25,326 bases of DNA from positions 1-25,326 of the forward strand of contig CAZMGM010000031.1 of the NCBI GenBank assembly GCA_964565865.1. The letters run 5' to 3'. Every line of letters starts with the position of its first letter. The stretch's first letter is position 1. The DNA is from CBDAPI01 sp964565865. Lineage in GTDB: Bacteria; Acidobacteriota; UBA6911; RPQK01; CBDAPI01. Below the pieces are notes generated by a model, which saw nothing but the letters and a program-made list of their open reading frames with translations, ran no database searches and had not been told where the DNA came from. Shown here one piece after another: positions 22,266 to 25,326 of this stretch. The position numbers and the translations under genes are program-made.

Positions 22266-23236
22266 ACGAGAGTCCAGTCAGCGACTTCCTGCAGAAATAC
22301 TTTCGACATTTCAACGCTGCCGCCCTCGTGGACGCGGCGAAGGGTTATCGCGAGCTCTTGGAGTCAGGTGGCCGGATGATGATCAGTCTGGCCGGGGCAA
22401 TGAGTACCGCGGAGCTGGGCTGTTGTCTGGCAGATATGATTCGACGAGAAAAGGTCCACTGCATCTCCTGTACGGGAGCCAATCTGGAAGAAGATCTTTT
22501 CAATTTGCTGGCCCATGACGACTATCTGCAAGTCCCCCGCTATCGGGAACTGACCGCTCAAGATGAAAAGAAACTGGCGGAGCAGCGGTTCAACCGCATC
22601 ACCGACACGTGCATCCCGGAAGAAAAGTCCCTGCGGAGGCTGGAGGGCGGAGTTTTTAAAGAGTGGTTAAAGGCCCGAAGGAGCGGTCAGCGACGTTTTC
22701 CGCACGAGTTCCTGTATGCGGCAGTGCGGGCGGGTGGCCTGGAACCCTACTATCAGATCGACCCCGCCGATTCCTGGGTGCTTGCCGCTTGCGAGCGCAA
22801 CCTGCCTCTGGTTGTGCCTGGGTGGGAGGATTCGACGCTGGGCAACATGTTCGCGGCGCACTGTCTGGAGGGAAGATTGAAACACGAATCTGTAAAGTCA
22901 GGGATCGAATACATGATGGAACTGGCCGGCTGGTACGATCGGGCGAGCAGTGAAGGGCCTGTGGGTCTTTTTCAGATAGGGGGTGGGATTGCCGGAGATT
23001 TCCCGATTTGTGTGGTTCCCATGCTAAGGCAGGACTTGAGACGCGAGCGTACACCCAGGTGGAGCTATTTCTGCCAGATTTCGGACTCCACGACCAGTTA
23101 CGGTTCCTATTCCGGTGCCGTCCCCAATGAAAAGATTAGCTGGGGGAAACTGGGGGTCGATACGCCCAGATTCATGATCGAGTCCGATGCCACTATTGTG
23201 GCTCCGCTGGTCTTTGCCTGGGTGCTGGGACTCTAA
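22262..23236 (+). CDS. Deoxyhypusine synthase-family protein
   Basis: A 324-aa member of the deoxyhypusine synthase family. It has the family blocks LAGAMSTAELGCCLADMIRR, CTGANLEEDLFN, PGWEDSTLGNMFAAH, FQIGGGIAGDFPI and GAVPNEKISWGKL, with Lys296 at the position of the catalytic lysine that carries the butylamine intermediate. Bacteria have no eIF5A, and bacterial members have been proposed to act in homospermidine or other polyamine synthesis; I cannot tell which applies. A strong GGGAGG (22251-22256) precedes ATG 22262, and the ATG overlaps the end of the decayed regulator frame. That regulator may once have controlled it. Confidence 0.92.
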   Translation: MNESPVSDFLQKYFRHFNAAALVDAAKGYRELLESGGRMMISLAGAMSTAELGCCLADMIRREKVHCISCTGANLEEDLFNLLAHDDYLQVPRYRELTAQDEKKLAEQRFNRITDTCIPEEKSLRRLEGGVFKEWLKARRSGQRRFPHEFLYAAVRAGGLEPYYQIDPADSWVLAACERNLPLVVPGWEDSTLGNMFAAHCLEGRLKHESVKSGIEYMMELAGWYDRASSEGPVGLFQIGGGIAGDFPICVVPMLRQDLRRERTPRWSYFCQISDSTTSYGSYSGAVPNEKISWGKLGVDTPRFMIESDATIVAPLVFAWVLGL

Positions 23237-23382
23237 CAACGTGAGCATGCGGGGGCCGCGGCCACAAGTCTTTTCAGGGCAGGCCTGCTCTGGTTACGCT
23301 TAAATGGCCTCTCAATGATCCGATCTTGACGGTCTGTGGGTTCCGAGTTCCGGTCTTTGGAATGAGACAGGGCATCCCAGCT

Positions 23383-23640
23383 GAACTACACTTTGATGTC
23401 TCCGTGGTCACGGTGATAAAAGACCAGCTGTTTGAGCCAATCTTTCCAGGCTTTGCCTTTAATCTATCCAATCACAACGGGTGGCCGTTCCCCCCTAATA
23501 CGAGAAAGCGATTCGAGGAATTCGTACGTGATGGCAGGGGGTTCGTGGTTGTCCACGCTGTCAACGCTGCCTTTCCCAACTGGCCGGAGTACAATCTCTT
23601 GATTGGATTGGCGGAACGGAATGGCTGCCATCGGGGAAGT
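23383..23640 (+). pseudogene. ThuA-like domain relic
   Basis: An open frame of about 86 codons encodes ELHFDVSVVTV, then SNHNGWPFPPNTRKRFEEFV, DGRGFVVVHAVNAAFPNWPE and YNLLIGLAERN, which matches the middle of the ThuA-like family (trehalose utilisation type, class I amidotransferase fold). The N-terminal strand before it and the large C-terminal part after it are missing or out of frame; family members run to about 230-280 residues. No ribosome binding site is seen. Best read as a remnant. Confidence 0.6.
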
Positions 23641-23969
23641 CACCATTCCGGTTACGTATGACAAGCAATTGAACGACAAGTACGCAGCCTATTGGGGCTC
23701 CGCTCCCGCCCAGCCGACAATTGGGCTCTCACTGTTCAACAGGTAGAACCTCATGTAGTCCACCGGACGGACGCCATGGAGTTGTGGATGGAGTTTTTCA
23801 GGGACGTGGATCAGAACTGCCTGGCCCTGATGTGCGAGCGGAGTACTTAGTGAGGAACGGGGTGAGACGGTGAACAGTGGAATTGGGGCTGGAATAAATC
23901 ATCTGCCGGCCCCCTATCAAAATCGCAGCCAGTGGTAGGAGTCCCACGGGCTGCTGGAGTACGATAACC
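23641..23969. other. Intergenic stretch after the ThuA relic
   Basis: No intact gene. A short open frame (about 23758-23850, encoding DAMELWMEFFRDVDQNCLAL) has no recognised family. A REP-like copy sits at the right end (23925-23952). Confidence 0.4.
23925..23952. repeat. Palindromic REP-like element upstream of the phosphate permease
   Basis: Shares 24 of 28 bases with 22206-22233, including GTCCCACGGGCT at its right half. It ends 17 bases before the permease ATG. Confidence 0.6.
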
Positions 23970-25082
23970 ATGGTCCTTCTGTTCTTGCCCCTGACTGTTT
24001 TGTTTCTGGCCTTCACCAACGGAGCCAACGATAACTTCAAGGGAGTCGCGACACTTTTCGGGAGCCGAACCACCGACTACAGGCACGCTCTGGTATGGGC
24101 TACGGCCACCACGCTGGCTGGGTCACTCACTTCCCTAGCGGTTTCCCAAGGCCTGGTGACGACCTTTAGCGGCAAGGGTCTGGTGGGTGAGGCAGTTACC
24201 TCGAATAACACCTTTCTGCTGGCGGTGGGTTTGGGCGCGGCCCTGACGGTGATGCTGGCTACGATCCTAGGAATCCCGGTCTCTACGACTCATTCTCTCA
24301 CCGGAGCTCTGGTTGGAGGGGGGGTTGTTCTTGCCGACGGGGTGAACCTGGCACGATTGGGAACGAGCTTTTTTCTACCCCTGGCCTTAAGTCCCTTTTT
24401 GAGTCTGCTTCTTACTTCGGGCCTCTTTCCTGCACTGCGCTGGTGCCGACTGCGGCTTGGGGTCGAGCGCCACATGTGTCTGTGTCTGGATGGCGAACCT
24501 CCGGCACTGGTCCAGGTCGAGGCCAATGGCACTGTCTCCCTGCTGGCTAGCGGTCTGACTCTGACCGCCGACCAGGTGGAGCGCTGTGAAGAGCGTTACC
24601 GGGGACACCTGCTGGGACTTGATGCTCAGAACTTGCTCGACAAGCTGCATTTCCTTTCCGCTGGTCTGGTTGGATTTGCCCGGGGTCTCAACGACACGCC
24701 CAAGATCGTTGCTCTCCTGGCGGCGGCCTCCGGTCTGGGGCTCTCGATGTCTACCGGTCTTTCTCTGGTTGGAGCAGCAATGGCCATCGGGGGCCTGGTG
24801 GCGGCCCGAAGGGTAGCGATCACGATAAGCGACGGGATAGTTGAGATGAATCATGGCCAAGGGTTTACCGCCAACCTGGCGACGGCGTTTTGGGTCATCG
24901 TAGCTTCTCGGTTCGGCGTTCCCGTCTCCACCACCCACGTTGCCTGCGGTAGTCTCTTTGGACTGGGCGCGGTGACAGGAACGGCCCGGTGGAGGATGAT
25001 TACGCGCATCATCTTGGCCTGGGTCGTGACGCTGCCGGCGGCTGCAGCTCTAGCTGCTGGAGTGGCACTGGCGGTGGGTTAG
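23970..25082 (+). CDS. PiT-family inorganic phosphate permease
   Basis: A 370-aa membrane permease, probably importing phosphate (or metal-phosphate) with a proton or sodium ion. Duplicated PiT signatures: FTNGANDNFKG (15-25) and GIPVSTTHS (101-109) in the first half, FARGLNDTPK (236-245) and GVPVSTTHV (near 325) in the second. Between the halves is a cytoplasmic region of about 65 residues with MCLCLDGEPPALVQVEANGT and QVERCEERY that is not typical of the best-known PiT proteins and is Cys-bearing. ATG 23970 follows GGAG at about 11 bases. No phoU or other pho genes adjoin it. Confidence 0.93.
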   Translation: MVLLFLPLTVLFLAFTNGANDNFKGVATLFGSRTTDYRHALVWATATTLAGSLTSLAVSQGLVTTFSGKGLVGEAVTSNNTFLLAVGLGAALTVMLATILGIPVSTTHSLTGALVGGGVVLADGVNLARLGTSFFLPLALSPFLSLLLTSGLFPALRWCRLRLGVERHMCLCLDGEPPALVQVEANGTVSLLASGLTLTADQVERCEERYRGHLLGLDAQNLLDKLHFLSAGLVGFARGLNDTPKIVALLAAASGLGLSMSTGLSLVGAAMAIGGLVAARRVAITISDGIVEMNHGQGFTANLATAFWVIVASRFGVPVSTTHVACGSLFGLGAVTGTARWRMITRIILAWVVTLPAAAALAAGVALAVG

Positions 25083-25326
25083 CGTCCAAGGGCTGTCGGA
25101 ATAGGTCCGGTTCCGGGTTTCGTGAGATGAGCAGAGCCGGGTGCGGAAGCGCCCGGAACGAACGGTTGCAGTTCAGCTCATATCCCATACCCCGGCTCCA
25201 TCGGGGGCTCTGATTACCTTCAATCTATAACTTCAAGCAGGTGTGACCGGGAACCAGGTACCCCAAGCACGGTGCCCCTCATCCTGCTAAGACTCTGCTC
25301 CAAGAGCTGCCCGAGGTGTCTCGCGT
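25083..25326. other. Right-end intergenic stretch with a second dispersed repeat copy
   Basis: No gene is supportable in these 244 bases. At 25105-25146 the same block order as 17619-17665 appears (CCGGTTCCGGGTT, GATGA, CAGAGCC, TGCGG). A short inverted pair CCCCGGCTCCATCGGGG lies at about 25191-25207. Confidence 0.5.

Noticed and set aside
23254..23263. GGCCGCGGCC palindrome after the deoxyhypusine synthase gene
   Set aside because: The palindrome has no loop and the T run is 9 bases away, so a terminator call is not supported.
1..25326. CRISPR array, insertion sequence or prophage
   Set aside because: No evenly spaced repeats with unique spacers, transposase motifs, integrase or phage structural genes were seen in any frame.

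Overview
The window looks like a metagenome-derived chromosome segment of a Gram-negative bacterium. A TonB-dependent receptor, a Tat/lipoprotein signal and outer-membrane-type exports imply two membranes. Base composition is moderately GC-rich. Several conserved hypotheticals (a DUF1326-type secreted protein, a 60-aa CxxC-tailed protein, an EamA-like five-helix membrane protein) are of a kind I associate with Acidobacteriota. That placement is an inference from recollected families, not a measurement. A 10-base N run (2002-2011) shows the sequence is a scaffold.

Layout. 1-1597: the end of a molybdenum hydroxylase operon (catalytic subunit C-terminus, FAD subunit, small Cys-rich protein). 1736-3376: a DUF1326 secreted protein split by a foreign segment plus the N gap, then a secreted conserved hypothetical. 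The foreign segment (about 1820-2001, minus strand) encodes part of a eukaryotic-type ubiquitin-conjugating E2 enzyme and most likely marks a chimeric contig end. 3616-4529: a PD-(D/E)XK-like protein overlapping hpt. 4645-5109 (minus): two small ORFs. 5506-9955: a tightly overlapped operon of iron-type alcohol dehydrogenase, eight-repeat PQQ-like propeller and TonB-dependent receptor. 10184-10366 (minus): a 60-aa CxxC-tailed protein. 10619-16378: an overlapping operon of a small membrane protein, sodium:solute symporter, LolD/MacB-type ATPase and a giant FtsX-type permease. 16451-21218 (minus): EamA-like protein, A-type Fe-S carrier, a wtpCBA-type tungstate/molybdate transporter, and tadA between inverted repeats. 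21608-23236: a decayed Crp/Fnr regulator and a bacterial deoxyhypusine-synthase-family enzyme. 23383-23640: a ThuA-like relic. 23970-25082: a PiT phosphate permease.

How the parts fit. The wtp transporter can supply the molybdenum or tungsten needed by the hydroxylase at the left edge, and an A-type carrier could serve Fe-S enzymes. The intergenic DNA is rich in short repeats: three CCGTGG/CCCACGG palindromes, AAAGTTGAAAGTT tracts inverted around tadA, and GTTCCGG tracts. Several transcription units have a TGnTAAAA(T/A)- or TACAAT-like -10 element only a few bases from the start codon. I see no rRNA, tRNA, CRISPR array, insertion sequence or phage genes. Nothing here is a demonstrably new system. 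The best leads are the dehydrogenase-propeller-receptor operon, the symporter-ABC operon, the nuclease-fold/hpt pair, the bacterial deoxyhypusine synthase and the E2 chimera.
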